From assembly GCF_022201045.2 (NCBI RefSeq), contig NC_068560.1, forward strand, positions 35,179,001-35,243,000: a stretch of DNA of 64,000 nt. The letters are read 5' to 3'. Within the stretch, counting starts at the first letter, position 1. Every line of letters starts with the position of its first letter. The stretch comes from Citrus sinensis (Eukaryota; Streptophyta; Magnoliopsida; Sapindales; Rutaceae). Under the pieces are notes generated by a model that did no database searches, was not told where the DNA came from, and saw nothing but the letters and a program-made list of their open reading frames with translations. Both the position numbers and the translations under genes were made by a program. Below are positions 1 to 13,397 of this stretch, one piece after another.

Positions 1-440
1 ATGTGGTCGTAGCCATGTTAAACAGTAAAATTAGAGATAAAAAGCTACATAGCTATTCAAGAAACAAAATGACGAGTGCAGAGACAACATTACATAAACA
101 GAGCAAAATAAAGGGAATGATTTTCCATGATATGCATAATATCCAAATCAACAAACCAAAGTAAAAAATTAAAAAAAAAGAAAAAAGCTGCTCGGGTGTA
201 AAAAGGCTGTGTGTGATAAATTTTAAATTTCAAATGGGATACACTATAAATTAGATTGCCTCTTGAAACCTTAAAATAGTAATACAAGTAAAAAATATTC
301 TCCTCAATAATATCTGAGTTTCAAAATTTTCCATATTTGCCATCATAAAAGGAAAAATTAGAGCAACTTTTGTCAAACCGCAATGCCAAAATATTCTACT
401 AAAATAACATCTGTAAATTTAGATACAAGCCCCAATTTAC

Positions 441-3354
441 CTCTTTGAGCAGCATTACAATTATCCTCTTCCTGAAGCTTGCGTCGATAATCTTGTTCAA
501 ATCTGTCCAGGGCATGCAATTCATGATATAATTCCTGTAACCAAAAACATTTCCACTCTGCTTTAGTAAGACTCAGGCATAACATCAACACAGTGTCAAG
601 AACACAGCTCATGTCTTCCAAATGAATGTAAATGAAAGGAGGGGGGGGGGGGAGGAAGAAGATAATACTTGGAAATTGGACTTAAGGGATAAAAGGATTA
701 AGATGACCTCAGAAGCACCGAATAGAAAAGTCCCCTAAATTCAAAATCTGAAATCAAAATTATTTATCTTAAGAAAGAAACTAAAGACAATTCCATAATA
801 GGAATGAGAACAATTCCATGGACTGTTTACATAGGCAATTACAAAGAATAAATAAGATCACAACCGCCATGAAATTTTAAAAAGCTTTCCACCCTAGAGA
901 TGCAGCATTATCTAGCAACCACTAGGGCAAATTACTCACAGCTGTATACTGAACCAAAGTCATCAATTGATCCATTATTGTCCTTGCTTCTTCCTTCAGT
1001 TGATTTTGTGGGGTAAGTTCTGAACCCAGCCTAAAAGTCATAAAGACGGCACAAGAAAGAACATAAGAGCCTAATAACAGATGCTCTAGAGAATATAAAC
1101 TTAACTAGGCAAGATGTAATTTGATTACTTTGCAAAATATCGATCCAAGTTGTGTAACTGAGGATCTTCACAACGATTTCCAAATCGTACCACTTCTCCA
1201 GAGAAAACTTTCAATTCTTCTCTGTCAAAACAATAAAACAACATGATCTATATTTTTACTTTTCCCATACTGATTGAAAATATACCCAATATATTATCTC
1301 ATTAGCAAAAGATATTTTCTTAACAACATAGCTTATTTTTGTATTATCCACCTCTTATCAGCAGCAGCAATTCTCAGCAACTCGTCCATATCTCTGGAAA
1401 TTAAATTTTGAACCCCTTCTGAAGGAAGCACAACTTCTTTTAGATGTTTAATGTTCTCCTTTGAGAGGGATTGCATCAAATTGGCACCCTTGACGATAGT
1501 GTTTGCGACTTCAAAAGCCAAAATTGTAATTTTATTCCCTTTTGTTGTCACGCCTGAGGTAAATCCACTGCCGAGGTTCAAACTGGTCATGCTACTACCA
1601 AGAGTGTCTAAAACATCCACTGCTTTCCCAAGCCCAACTGTACCAGCTCTGCCCAAAAGAGAGCTCACTTCGGAAACCTAAAAAATAAAATTAACCGAAA
1701 TTAATTTAAATCAGCAATTTCACATTAAAAAGACCATACCTTGAAATTTCTACATTAAGTGGCACAACATTCTGAAGAAATCACCACCAAAATATTTCAA
1801 ATAAGCCATTAGAGGACATAGTCCAAGTTCAAAAAGACTTATTTAATAGAAATGCGAAGCAAAGGTCCTATTAATTCATCAAGAACATTAAACAGTAGAA
1901 TATAGCATTCAGCTAAAGAATAAATCCGTTTGTGATATAGGCTCCTAGTATGAGCAGAAAGACAAGCAAGTAGTTCGCAATTCCTATATGTTGCTCTTAT
2001 TGCATAACCTCTGCCTAGACAGATGTGTATACTAGCTCAAGATCAACTGATGGATCCAACTAAATGAAAATACTTATGTTCAAACGGTAAGATTGTTGTG
2101 GTTGCTAGATTGCTTAGTTCTGCCATAAAAAACTCTCTCTCTATCTCTTTTTTTTTTTAACCGTTTGCCCCATATTATGGCCTGTTCAATGACGTAGCAT
2201 TTATTGAATGAGTTAAAGTAGAAACAAATTGTTTATTTGTCCACATAGGGAGGACTTTCGTCCATTCACAAAGTTGTTGGAAAAATTGGATATGCCTTTT
2301 TCAGTAGATCTAGCTCTTCCCCCAAACATAATGAAGGGCATCAAACTATCTTAAAAATATCTCTCATTCCAGAATTCCAATACCAAGGAAGGGTTGTCCC
2401 GAATAATTTTATTAAACTCTAATGAAAATAAGCAGTAACACTTTATATCATCATTCATCATTGAATACAGCCAACTAATCCCCATCACACCTTGAAATGA
2501 CATTTACGAAGAAACATCTAGTAGCAAAGACAAAGGGCAACTAAAGGCAAACACGATTTTTACAGTTAGTTCACAGATCATGTCACACTTGGCCGCCAGG
2601 TCTTGCTAATTAACCTTTCCTATCCATGTTGCGTTGAATCTTTACTCACTTGGCAAAGAATTTCACATTGTAGCCACTTACAACCCATGTCAAGACCTTT
2701 ATATGCAACAGGCTTCAGTATCCCAAGACACTTTGTAATTAAAAGAGCATGAAACCATCACGCAACAAGTTTTTAGCGCCAGCTTAAACAGAGTCAGATT
2801 TCAAATTTTATTCCCAAGGCTGATTGTGAATTAGAATGGAAGCACGAGCGCTCCTTTAATCATCAGTCAATCAAACAGATAACCACAAAAACAAATACTT
2901 AGCAATCTTTCCACGGCATATGTTTAAAGCATATAAAATTATTTACCTATTCTAGTACAACATAATAAACACACTTTAACAAAAAAACAAAAGGAAATGA
3001 AAGAGCATGCAAAAAGCAAATAAATTAATGACAAACCTTAGCAACAGCAACCTGTTTAGACTTAGTTGATCTAGATTTGTTTGAAAGAGCCCTTGGCAAG
3101 CGGGGAATCCCATCATTGATATCTTCAAGATTAGTCCCATAAGCAGCAATAGCATTGACCGTGGGAAAGGAAAACGGTTCTGTCAATTCCTTATTCTCCA
3201 CATTCTCCCCTACGGGAGAGGGAGTTGAATTGTTATTCACTTTCATGGGCAGTTCACGCGGCTGATAAACCAAACCAAAATGACCATTAACACTTGGAAA
3301 GCTTTCACCGGGAGCATTATCTACATTTGAACTCCTCGAGCAAAGCCCTCCCAT
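441..3354 (-). CDS. PSI1: PSI1-like (PSK SIMULATOR) DUF3475/DUF668 protein, 5' part; runs off left edge
   Basis: Five coding exons read on the minus strand: 3354-3037, 1677-1352, 1221-1129, 1030-940 and 534-441. All have GT-AG borders and the reading frame is continuous. The product begins MGGLCSRSS, giving Gly2 in an N-myristoylation context as in Arabidopsis PSI1. After a low-complexity linker comes a DUF3475-type segment (ITILAFEVANTIVKGANLMQ), followed by a helical region ending ELYHELHALDRFEQDYRRKL. I chose the MGG start over an in-frame Met five codons upstream because it exposes the myristoylation glycine. PSI proteins promote cell expansion and growth downstream of phytosulfokine signalling and are thought to sit at the plasma membrane. 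The remaining DUF668 half lies beyond base 1; bases 1-440 read as intron. A 5'UTR intron of roughly 3387-3546 looks possible but is inferred only from splice-like motifs. Confidence 0.88.
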
Positions 3355-5904
3355 TGTGTTAATCACCACAAAGTATCCTTCAATCTATCAAAATCTCCAT
3401 ACAACAACACTCAACTAGCTTAGCAATCTTAAAAAGAATAAAAACTTGCCCTTTAACAAAGCAAGTCAGTAGCTCAATATTCCGAAGAGATCAGCGAAAC
3501 CTAGATATTTAAACCCAAGTTCCAGCAAAATGATAACTTGCATACCTTCAGTCCAACTAAAACCCAACCAACAAACAAGCTGCAAAAACAGGAGTTTCCC
3601 GTCAATCAAAGACTACAAGGTCAACAAAATAGACAAAATTAAGACAAATGGAAAATAACCAGTTGGAGTAAACTCACGCAAATGTCCAAAAACAGCAAAA
3701 AGTTCAAAACTTGAGGTAATTTCCACATAGATTCAGAATTAGGGATAAAGCTCTTACCAGCTACACAGACATTACGAAAATTATGGGGCAAATTAAAAAA
3801 AAACAAAAAAATGGATCTGTTGCGTGTGCGATTGTAACAAAACAAAAAGCGGAGACTTTGGGTGTGTCAGCGAAGCGAAGCCAAAACACCACTTGCTGAT
3901 GGGTCAAAGAAGCAAACTCACCACCGATGATACTTTCTTTCACTGCTCATTAATGCCTTTTAGATTAGAGTTAAATATTTCATTTACTGCTCATTATTAA
4001 TTATTCTTGTTGTTACCATTTACTGCTCACTTTCGGACTTGTAGCCATTAGCCAGTAGCCACCCATTACTTTCACCCATTCCAAATTTTCTCTGAATCCC
4101 ACTGTCGCCCTTGGAGCGCGCCCCTTTACGCGCCATCTTTTCATCTTGTTTGGAGTTTTGCCTTCCAACAATTTTGGTTAAAATTAGTTCAGAAAGCTCT
4201 TTAAAAATTTTTTAATTCACGTCCTTAAGAGCCTTCCTTCCTATCCATTGGTTCTTGTTTATAAAAGAAGGATGAGCTCAACTGGATTATACAAATAAAA
4301 TTTAGATTATAAATGAATAATTATATATAAGAAACAAAAACAAAATTGAAGTGACTAAGGATATGAGTAAAGAAAGAATATAAATTAAATAAGAACATAA
4401 TTTATTATTTTATTTTTAATTATAATGATATTGTAACAAATGTGGATATCATTTTGTTCATAAAATATTTTGTGTGGAAAAAAAATAAGAGATGTTTAAT
4501 TATAAAAAACTCAAGTGTAAAATCAACTCAAAAAATATGCTTCTACATCAAATGAAAATACCCAGATCTTCTACTTCAAGAATAAAATAAAAATTAATCC
4601 ACTGTATGATTAAATAAAATTAGATTTATTTTGTAATATATGCCTGTATTTTTCCTTTACGAAAATTGTAAAGGGTTCTCTTCGGCGAGTTTAATTCACG
4701 CGCGTTTTAGGACACTGTCCAAAGCTTTCTCTCTCTCAGTCCCTCTCACCAAAATGGTACAGTGATTAATAAAAATCACATGGATTGATTTTGAGGGCAA
4801 GAATTTGCAGCTAATTCACGTTAATCATTTTTCTTTTTCTTTTTCTTTTCTTTCTTTTTTCTTTTTCATCTTAATAATTTATGAACACATGCACAATAGC
4901 AAAAAGATTTCTCCGATTTCAAAAAATTCGGCAAGTTGATCCTTTTAAGTTTCGAAATAAAATCACTCAATTTGTTTACCAAGTTGATTAATGGTCAAAC
5001 CTAATAATGTAATGACATTGAAGTCTTTTTTCTTTTTTTCTTCTTCTTTTTTTTAATATAACACATCTATACACACACATACACGCGCGCGTGCGCGCAC
5101 ACACATACATACCTACATATATATACAAAATAAAAAACAAAAAGTAGATTATATTAAAATGAGTATAAAATTAAAAAAAAAAAAGAGATTAAGTAGAAAC
5201 ACTAATTGCTTATGTATATTTATATATATATAACTCTTCTTTAACAATAATATTTTTATTTTAATAGATGAGAATATTACTAAAAAATTGTTTTTAATAT
5301 TAAAATTTTATTTTTTTATATTTTAATGACAACTTCACTTCAAAATGAATATAAGAATATATGTGTGTGCGTAAATAAATTTCTTTCAAACTATGTACGT
5401 GTAAATGGTGCGAGGCGAAAGGAGAAATGTCACCATTAAGAATATTCTTAGGGTTAAGGCAAAGTCGAATTAATACGCATTGATTGGCCCCAAGTAAGTG
5501 AATGACGCTTTAGATTGTATGTACGCGTATGTATACTTTGGACTGTTTCTAGTCAACCTGCAAGTCATGAAAGAAAATCCTCCAAAAGAAAGAAAATTAA
5601 CTTAAAAGAGGTCGTGGCGAATGTGGTCCATTCTTTAGTAATCATCCAATTAAGTTTGTGGGTTCACATGTACTTTTACATTCCTATAATAATATATCTT
5701 CTCTTCTCTTTCTTTTGAAATTTCTGCAACTCTCGTCGATTTTTGAAGTCCAGTGTTTAACTAATATAAACTATTTTAGACTATTTTAGACTTGCCTTGT
5801 TAGTAAGTTTACAGCAATAAAACGTGAGATTATTAAGGAAAATAATCTCAGGTCCTTTGAAAAATAATTACTCGGTAAATAAACAACATAACATGTGCAG
5901 TCTG

Positions 5905-5949
<45 letters not shown>

Positions 5950-6193
5950 GAAGTTATGCGCGGATGAGACAAATTTATTATGCGGTTAATAAAAATTGTA
6001 ATGTCTTTTAAAATATTAGATCGACGCATTTTTGTAGACAAAAATGTTGTAGAACAATAATTTCACTTGGTCCTGGTGGATAATTTTATTTATTTAGAAA
6101 ACGCGTTTTTAGGTGAGAAATTTGACACTAAAAAGAACCTTATGTCTATTAATGTGGATGTACTTATGGTTGGGGAATTCTATATATATATAT
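3355..6193. other. Intergenic: PSI1-like 5'UTR/promoter, then AT-rich spacer with microsatellites
   Basis: About 3355-3950 is probably the 5' untranslated and promoter region of the PSI1-like gene. The rest is AT-rich. It holds an alternating CA/CG tract near 5075-5110, short TA tracts, and a long (AT)n run at about 5907-5941. I see no supportable gene. The short reading frames here have no family resemblance and low-complexity composition. Confidence 0.6.
5907..5941. repeat. (AT)n microsatellite
   Basis: Uninterrupted AT dinucleotide run of about 35 bases, visible directly. Likely length-polymorphic. Confidence 0.95.
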
Positions 6194-8143
6194 GGGTTCC
6201 TCTATGATGCTGTAATTTTTTTTACAGCATCAATAATGTATTAATTGTGAACCATTAGATCTAATCAATGATATTCAATATTTATACTAAAAAAATAATT
6301 AAAAAATAATGATAACCGTTCAAGTGTGGATAATTTTTGTAAAATAATTGTGACCACCCTTAAAGTTTGAAACAATTTCACTTAAATAATATATTTTATT
6401 TAAAATTACTTTTTAGCCCTCCTTTAAATTTGTAATATGATAATCTCTTTTAAATAAATCTTCCAAAATCAGTTACTATTAAGTATAAAATATAATATCA
6501 AATAGGTTATTTAACACAAAGTCTTGTAATAATTTGTATTGTATGAATTTAATTACAAACCATTAATACCTAAACAATAATGATAATAGAAAGCATTGCA
6601 ATAAACTATTTTATATGTGTTTTATTAATAATACTATATGAGTCACAACAAATGAGAAATATTTTATGCACCAATTATTATTGAAAAATATATATGTCTA
6701 TATAACTATAGAGTGAGAAATATTTTGATTTAAATTTTTATCAAAAAATTAAACTATTTATTTCATGCAATTTAATGGTGGAGGATATAACATTATGAAA
6801 TGTTGCTTTGACTTTCAATATCAACCATTACACTATGAGATATTAGTGGCTCAAATATTGTGCCAAAATTATAAGTTAAAGTATCCCAAACCATATCTTT
6901 ATAATGGAAATATAAAAACATACAATGATTTTTTTCCTCATTTTGTCCATTAAATATTATTTGATGTAATATTTTATTTATTGTCACTATTAATTATCAT
7001 AATAAAAGTAATGACTCTTCGTAGCATAAAAAATTTATAATTACTATCAAAGAAAAACAATAAAATAATCTTTCATGATTCATAAACTAAAGTTAATTAG
7101 GAATATGTGTTAGATTTAACTTTTATGAAATTAACAAAGTGACATTTGAAAATAAAATGAAAATAAGTTTGTGAAAGTTAAATTTTATAAGGCTGAGATA
7201 ATTTTCTACCATGTCAATAAAAATCTAAAAATATAAATGATTTTCTTTCACTTTTTTTCCCACGTAAATATTATTGGAGGTAATATTTTATTTATTGTCA
7301 CTATTAATTATCATAAAAAAGTAATGACTCTTAATAACATAAAATTTTATAATTACAATCAAAGGATATCAATAAAATAATTTTTCACGATTCATAAACT
7401 AAAGCTCATTAGGAATATATATTAGATTTAACTTTTATGAAATTAACAAAGTGATTTTTGAAAATAAAATGAAAATATATAGGCTTATAAAATTTAAAAT
7501 TCCTATCATGTAAGGATATTAATTGTAAGATAAATATAAAGTTCAGAGAATAAGTATGTTAAATGGGTGTTAAAAATAATACATACTTCATGATCAATTA
7601 TACAATGACCCTTAATATTACATAAAATAATGAGTATTTTAATATACGATATTAAATTTTATTAAAACATGTGTGATCAAGTAATTTTTATGTTACAAGC
7701 AATCTCAACAATGAGTTTATTGATGTAACTATGACATTTACTTAATTATATGTACTTAGTTGTGTTATTTATTACTATTATATCATATATAAATTTTACA
7801 ATTGCAACTTATTTATTTGATTTGTGTTAAATAACCTACCATTATATTCTATACTTAATGGTAATAGATTTTGGAAGATTTATTTTAAAAAAATTATCAC
7901 ATTTCAAATTTAAAGGAGGATTGAAAAATAATTTTAAATAAAATATGCTATTTAAATGAAATTGTTTCAAACTCTAAGGATGGTCATAGTTATTTTACAA
8001 AATTTTCCACCCCTTACACGTTTGTTAACCATTTACCATTATTTTTTTTTACTACAAATATTGTATACCATTGATTAAATCTAATGGTACACAATTAAAA
8101 ATATTATTGATGCTGTAAAAAAATTACAGCATCATAAAGGAAC

Positions 8144-8145
<2 letters not shown>
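6194..8145. mobile_element. 1.95-kb foldback element with ~330-bp terminal inverted repeats
   Basis: The left arm from 6194 (GGGTTCCTCTATGATGCTGT) reappears in reverse complement ending at 8145. The two arms can be followed for about 330 bases (6194-6525 and 7820-8145) with modest divergence. Each terminus carries its own small hairpin: GATGCTGTAA, a T-run, then TTACAGCATC. Both ends abut TA microsatellites (6181-6193 and 8146-8177), so the element sits in a TA tract and its target duplication cannot be read unambiguously; an even length such as 8 bp fits. The interior is AT-rich without a transposase frame and includes a 314-bp tandem duplication. This is a non-autonomous DNA transposon of foldback, hAT or Mutator-derived type; the superfamily is unresolved. 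Confidence 0.8.
6905..7500. repeat. 314-bp direct tandem duplication inside the foldback element
   Basis: The stretch starting TAAATATTATTTGATGTAAT at 6951 recurs at 7265. Shared blocks include TTATTTATTGTCACTATTAA, TTCATAAACTAAAG and TTAGATTTAACTTTTATGAA. The period is 314 bases and the copies extend to about 7190 and 7500. Similarity seems to begin a little upstream of the anchor, near 6905 and 7225. No coding capacity is seen. Confidence 0.85.
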
Positions 8146-8181
<36 letters not shown>

Positions 8182-9190
8182 CAAGCAGATGATGGGGGTG
8201 GTTGCTCATATTTTCAACTAAAGACCAAGTCCACCGACGACCCTTAAGAACATGGAACTGTTGTGGATCAAATTGGGGCAAGTATTCATATTATGTTATA
8301 CAAGTGAAGAATTCAAATCAATAAAAGTTAAGGAGGCATCATCATCACCATCACCATCACCACCATCATCATCATAATAATTATAATAAGAGAGAAACTT
8401 AGAAAAGGCCCTCTTTCTCCGTGAATTCATGACTAAATTATAAAGTCTTGTTTGAAAATACACAACTTTTTTTTTTTTTTTTATCTAAAGGTGAATAGAC
8501 ATGTATCTCACAATAGAAACAAGACGTTTGGGACCTTGTCTTCACCATTACACTTTTTTATATATCAATTAGTCAAAAGCATTTCAAGTTTCTTTTTTTA
8601 AAACAAGAAGTAATATTACGTGTACTTTTACAAATAAAGAATTTATTTACTTATTTATTTTGGTTTTAAGAAGGATAGAGAGATTTGATCGATCGAACAT
8701 CAATATGTAGTATGTTTTTGTTTGTTTGTTTTTTTTTTTTTAAATTTTAATTTTAAAGCATAAGCTGGGTAAGTAAGGTGTACATATTTATAACATCCAT
8801 GGCTTGGGGAACTGTGATTCTCCAATTTTGTGCAGCTCCGTGGCTTAAAAGGTCGATTGGGAAATGTAATTGAAATTACGTTGAGAAACAAAGTGCGGCT
8901 AATTCAAAGAAAGGCATCAATTACACGTCGATAATAATTGCACGCAACAAATAAGATTTGGTTCAATCAGCATGATCAATCTCGTCCTACGTGATCTTCA
9001 TCGAATTTCAAAATTTCATTGGGTGGCCTTGCTCTTCTTTCAATCCGTGATTCTACCAACGAAATATTTGAACACTTTATTGTGCTGCTGTCCCATGCAA
9101 AGTTGAAGATCAAGTGTACTGTGCACATTAAGTTGAGGTTATTTGATCTAGAATAGAGTCCTCCAGTACGGACGTTTTAAACAATTCCTG
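8146..9190. other. Intergenic spacer with TA and CAT/CAC microsatellites
   Basis: A (TA)n run (8146-8177) and an imperfect CAT/CAC trinucleotide run (about 8338-8377) lie in otherwise unremarkable AT-rich DNA with homopolymer T tracts. No gene is supportable. The right part may hold the polyadenylation zone of the tyrosine phosphatase gene, whose 3'UTR ends somewhere between about 9100 and 9700. Confidence 0.5.
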
Positions 9191-9737
9191 GATGGGTGGT
9201 AAATCAGATTACATTTGAGAATCTTCAATTTCATTTTAAGGACACAAGTCTGAACCAACTTCTGTAGTTGCATTATTCAGTTCTACAGAGAAAATTTCAA
9301 CTATCCACCAGTGGATCGGCATCGCGCAGAAGAAAAAGACAGGCTCCTCGTAGTAGTGTTTGCAAATACAAATATATGGGACTGAGCCGGGAGTGACAAC
9401 ATCTCTGTTCATTTCATCCACCAATTTGAGGCAACTTCTTGAACATTTCAGGAATGAGACACCACGCCCAGCTTCTGTAGCAACTTTGAAACACAGTAAA
9501 ACAAGTGCCTAATTGTATACTTTCTCCAACTTCAAGTGAAAGAAGCATGCAGCTCCAACGTCATTAAACATTGTTCGGTATCAGTTTTAGTCAAGGGCTA
9601 ACAGTCACCAATCTAGCTGCAATACATAAGAAAGAATTGCCGGCTCAGCGAATGCATTCTGTGGGGCATTTTATGATGCTAAGAGTGAAGGGCATGTGGT
9701 GTGTAATCTGTAAAAGCTAAGAAAATCTAAAGAATAC

Positions 9738-12700
9738 CTACCATTTTGAGGCCCTTTCACTGTTGAAACCTGAGATTAAGTCTTCCAGTTCATCAACGAT
9801 AGCTTGATGGCAAAAAATATATTGCTCCTATTAAACAAAAACTCGTCAAGGAATCAATAAAGATACAACATATATCAGTTGTAGAAATCTAACAAATTGT
9901 CAATATATTTTAAAACGATAGCTCCTAATAAGATTTTAAACCTAAGAGGCCTCATAACTAATTTTGCAATTGACACAGAATTTACATCAAGAAATGCCTC
10001 AAGTGTGGAACGTGCAGAACAATGTTCTTCTTCATCCCCCCACCCCCCTCCCTTTTCCTCTTTCTTTTGGGCCAAATATCAGGATTGAGGAGATTATTAT
10101 AAATTGGTGAGGATCTTTTTAACTTCATCTTTTTCACTTAAATTAGTAAACAAATCCACACCCATTGGTTTCATCCAATCCATAGTTAAAACCCATAGTC
10201 AAAAGTAGCATTTTTGTTGCTAACTCATTAACCTTACCTATGGTTGGACTGGATAGAATCAATGGCTAAGAATTTGTGATTGCAATTTTCAGCAAAATTT
10301 TAGTTAAAAGATCCTTACACATTTTTATAGAACAAAGAAAAGTTCCACTTTTCCGAGGTAATCAGTTTTCCCATTTATTTATAAGCCAAACACCACCAAC
10401 TTAAAAAATTCACTAATTCACTGCCCTGATATTGATTCCCTACAAACGAGGATGTCAACTCGCTGAAATTGGTGTTCAAAAGCTCAGATGCATGATAAGA
10501 AATAAGGAATAAGAAAAAGAAACGAGGCTTTGGACCAAGAAGGAAGACAATACCATGGTTTGAACCATTCCAATTCGCTGAGACCTAAATACCTTTATGG
10601 TATTAGCAAGATCCAGTGCAGACATGTCTCCAACAAGTATTCTCTGGACTGTATTATGAATTGTGCAGTATGCACCAGTTCTCCCAATACCTGCACTGAG
10701 CAAAGATAGAGACTCTCTCAGCCTCGTAAATGGGGGAATTACCAAACATACTCAGACGATTGATGTAATAAACATGAGCTGAACCTGCAATGCACCACTA
10801 TTGGGCCAAAATTGGGTGGTAAGTTATAAATTCTTTTCAAAATTTCACGAACAGCAAGAGTGTCCCGGGGAACTCCATGGTCAGGCCATTCAGGGTACTG
10901 AATGTGCAAAACAGACATAGGTGGTTCTTCCGACTGTAGCAAAAATAACATAATAGAAAGAGGAAATTAACATCTAATTCTTCAAGTAACTGTAATAAAT
11001 TTAAGAATGAACATTTCTAAAGATAAAACAGGGGCAGAAAGAATTAGCAATAAATTTGTTTGGTGAAAGTTAAAACTATTATCAGCACCAAAAATTTGTT
11101 GTAATATTTGCAGTTGGGGCTTTGGTAAAGTGGATGCGGTGCTATTAAATCTGAGAGCATAGACTTATTATACGTTGCTGCACATGCTAATGACTATTGC
11201 TGAATCAACTGGGGAGAGTGAGCTTGTGTCATCTGAGTTACCAGTACTTCTACTATTACTTTGAGATCTAAGGACTTGGGTTTCTAGTTCAAACTAAGAT
11301 CAACTGATCTCAACTTAGCCAACTCACCCAGCATTTTCCCCACAGAACTACTCTGCTATACACCACCAACACCTCTAGTAGAACCTTTGAGCGAAGACCA
11401 TCAAACTCAATCCTAATTTCCGTTATGAGATCCGCACTAAACAAGATCCAAGACCCTCAATATACAGCGGTCTTCCTTCCAAGCGCACCATCTAAATGTA
11501 GATAGACTTTCAGGGCACTGATTGTGCCATTTTATAATCTAACCATCCACAGTTGGGGGTTAATGACTTAATGTCTTACCGCTATGGTAAATATCTTAAG
11601 CCTTGAGTTAGCCACCAAAGATAATAGATGCAATCCTGTAGTCTTTTATCTAAATAAATAAACACAAAGAAAATAATTAAGAGCTTATGTATCCTTAATA
11701 ATTTTAACCTCAAAAATAATCTCTGCCACTGGTCCATAATGTTTCATGGTTTCTGCAGGAGGTTAAGCAACTTATTAAGGATCATAAGCATTTCTTTAAT
11801 AGATAGGTTAAGAAAATAAAATGCCTCACCTCTTTGTAGTTCACCTCTAGGTTCCGCAATACCAATGCAGTTTCCGTAGTTTTTATCCATTTAGTCACAA
11901 TGCCTATATTACCAAATTCTCTAGGACCATCTTCAGCTTGAAAGTAATCTCCACATTTTACCATCTGCACGTAAAATTAAAAATAAGAAATGCAGAAAGA
12001 CTTAAACAAAAAGAATACAGTCAGGTTCACCACTTAAATGAAAACTATTAAACAAGTAAAGACTATGTGATGAAGTCATCTGCAACAAGTTGACTACAAC
12101 AGGCTCACTATTTTCCACAAGATGAATGGCAAGGCAAGTCAAAGAGCACATATCAGAGATATTCGAAGATCAAACAAGCAAAATCACAATCAATACCATA
12201 CTGTTGAGCTGTTTAAAAAGTTGCACCTCTTTTCATGCTCCCGAAGCATGACAAGTATGATACTTAATCATTATTTTTGAGCATTTCCACAGTTAAGTAA
12301 TAAAAGTTTCTTCTCTCTTGGGTAAGAAAGGAAAAATGTATACCATAATAAGTAGCAGCTTGCATTTCCTGAAAAGGTTTTACAAGCTAAAGTCAACAGT
12401 TACTTCAGCCTTCATAGATTACCATATATTTCAATGCCTTACCCAGATTATTAATTTATTATTTACTTATTTACAGCATTCATGAAAATACATGCACTAC
12501 AACAAAAACTAGCATATGGCCAATTCAGCCACTTTCAAGATCACTATATTCGTCAAGGTAGATTGAAAAATACCTTGTAATTGTCGACCAACCGAGTAAG
12601 CATCACAATCACAGGGCAGTGATACTGTATGACCATCTCCCAGAAGTCCTCATAAGTGTGAGGTAGTGGACCTTGTGTGGCTATGAACTGAGAAACTTTT

Positions 12701-13397
12701 TCAGAGGAAGATGTCTACCAACAAACAAACAGAAGGCATAACTTACAATGACATTTATTAGCTCAAACCATTGTAACATAAATATTTGGACTCGAAACTA
12801 GACACAAACTCCAGCCTTCCATCTATCCTACCGGGTACCAAGTAAGCATTAATAAATAACATCCGCTACCCAGCTGTAAAATTAAAATATGTGGGTATTT
12901 AACATTGGCTCACCGAGATTAAGCTGGCATTGATATACCCTCTAGCAGCCGGCCTATAATCCTTGCACTGCTTCAGAACAACCCTATTTTTGTCAACTGA
13001 ATTTGAAATAAAACAATCCAATGGTCAACGTTCTTTTGGTTAAATTATGAAAGACACAATAATTCATAAATATGGGCTGAAAAATGAATAGAAGAAAGAA
13101 ATTACAAGGTAAGATATCTGTATATCGATTCTTGCTCAAATTGACGCCATCAAGAGCAACGGTGCAGCCTCGCGCCATTTCAGATGGTTTAATTCGACTA
13201 GCCTGCAAGCGGGCAAATTCTTGGGAGATTTCTTGGGACTTGTTCTGAAGCTTCTCTTTGAAGAAACTGAGAGCTTCAGAGCAGTGATTGTACTGATCGG
13301 CCGTGAGCGAGATTCTGGGAGGAAAATCAACGGCTGAGAATTCAAAAGGTTTCGTGTTATGAGGAGTGGAGTGGTTGCCGGCGGAGGAAGCGGCCAT
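9738..13397 (-). CDS. PTP1: Protein tyrosine phosphatase PTP1-like, 343 aa, seven exons
   Basis: Exons on the minus strand: 13397-13106, 12996-12914, 12714-12574, 11964-11830, 10933-10785, 10695-10554 and 9827-9738. Together they give a continuous 343-residue frame. The product is a cytosolic tyrosine-specific phosphatase like Arabidopsis PTP1, which dephosphorylates MAP kinases such as MPK6/MPK4 in stress signalling. Visible hallmarks are the phosphotyrosine-loop motif KNRYTDILP (exon 1), the WPDHGVP loop with general acid Asp235, and the P-loop [10 protein letters not shown] with nucleophile Cys266 and Arg272. The P-loop is interrupted by an intron. Length matches the family (about 340 aa). 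The terminal TGG-TAG overlaps a donor-like GTAGGT, so an alternative C-terminus cannot be excluded. Exon 1 opens with a Ser/Pro-rich leader. About 9190-9737 is probably 3'UTR. Confidence 0.92.
10098..10330. mobile_element. MITE-like inverted repeat in an intron of the PTP1-like gene
   Basis: The left end TATAAATTGGTGAGGATCTT mirrors the right end, whose reverse complement reads TATAAAAATGTGTAAGGATC. Further in, CATTGGTTTCATCCAATCCA mirrors CATTGATTCTATCCAGTCCA. The element lies wholly inside the last intron (9828-10553). No clear target duplication was found, so the family is undetermined. Confidence 0.5.

Noticed and set aside
1-440. A further exon of the PSI1-like gene at the left edge
   Set aside because: The minus-strand sequence has no match to the expected next block of the family and is intron-like; the next exon must lie outside the window.
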